A program made the translations under genes and the position numbers. This document shows, in pieces, positions 38,211-38,363 of a stretch of DNA of 38,363 nucleotides (the stretch's first letter is position 1; each line of letters begins with the position of its first letter). Source of the stretch: Lachnospiraceae bacterium (GTDB lineage Bacteria > Bacillota > Clostridia > Lachnospirales > Lachnospiraceae); contig JALFTO010000092.1 in the NCBI GenBank assembly GCA_022779165.1, forward strand, positions 1 to 38,363, read 5' to 3'. The notes under the pieces are model-generated. The model ran no database searches and was not told the DNA's origin. It was given only the letters and a program-made list of their open reading frames with translations.

Positions 38211-38363
38211 GTTAAGCCCTCGACCGATTAGTAACATTCAGCTCCATACATTACTGCACTTCCACCTATGCCCTATCTACCTCATACTCTCTGAGGGGTC
38301 TTACTTACTGGGATATCTCATCTTGAGGGGGGCTTCACGCTTAGATGCCTTCAGCGTTTATCC
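38211..38363 (-). rRNA. 23S ribosomal RNA, 3' end (partial)
   Basis: The minus strand reads GCATCTAAGCGTGAAGC and ends CTAATCGGTCGAGGGCTTAA, the conserved 3' end of bacterial 23S rRNA. The rest lies beyond the right edge. No 5S gene fits between its end and tRNA-Asn. Confidence 0.96.

Overview
The window looks like the chromosome of an anaerobic, fermentative, low-to-mid GC Bacillota, most likely a member of the Lachnospiraceae (class Clostridia). The assignment is inferred from gene content: a pyruvate formate-lyase split into separate polypeptides, a MecA adaptor, a DUF1858 protein, a clostridial-type ferredoxin, CwlD and SleB-like wall hydrolases, strong AGGAGG-type ribosome binding sites, and tRNAs without an encoded CCA. 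No phage, insertion sequence or CRISPR array is visible; this reads as a core-genome segment.

Layout. (1) 1-716: 5' part of pyruvate phosphate dikinase, minus strand, cut by the window edge. (2) 845-7965: a complete F1Fo ATP synthase operon on the minus strand (atpZ-like, atpI-like, B, E, F, H, A, G, D, C) with a promoter and a terminator; its c subunit carries a sodium-binding signature. A DUF402 gene is transcribed divergently. (3) 8620-17234: a long minus-strand cluster mixing wall enzymes (SleB-like hydrolase, CwlD amidase, GH18 protein), a chemoreceptor, nucleotide salvage (dCMP deaminase, Upp), RpiB, the tRNA-modification enzyme TsaC/Sua5 and a small GTG-start protein. Upstream of it, 17235-17700 has no convincing protein gene but holds a strong minus-strand promoter and several inverted repeats, a candidate structured RNA or leader. 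(4) 17749-21810: mecA, a DUF1858 protein, a CstA-family transporter and an unrecognised membrane protein. (5) 21852-25498: the pyruvate formate-lyase locus. The catalytic chain ends before the glycyl-radical domain. A 67-residue Cys-containing protein follows, then an 81-residue protein carrying the missing glycyl-radical domain, then the activating enzyme. A Rex-like operator lies just after the promoter -10. (6) 25562-28001: a soluble chemoreceptor with a zinc-binding CZB domain, an 8-Cys ferredoxin and a MerR-type regulator. (7) 28051-31983: gdpP-rplI-dnaB. (8) 32212-34716: a two-gene chromate-type transporter and a convergent MATE transporter. (9) 34750-35935: rpsF-ssb-rpsR. (10) 35917-37783: aldo/keto reductase, sirtuin and a DUF951 protein. 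(11) 37806-38363: the end of an rRNA operon on the minus strand (23S 3' end, tRNA-Asn, tRNA-Glu, tRNA-Cys, terminator).

How it fits together (inference): pyruvate made by PPDK and glycolysis is cleaved by the split PFL to acetyl-CoA and formate under redox control by Rex. Ferredoxin links to membrane energy conservation, and the ATP synthase is predicted to run on a sodium gradient. The most interesting points are the multi-piece PFL with its extra Cys-bearing relative, the sodium signature of AtpE, and the unexplained structured region at 17250-17700.
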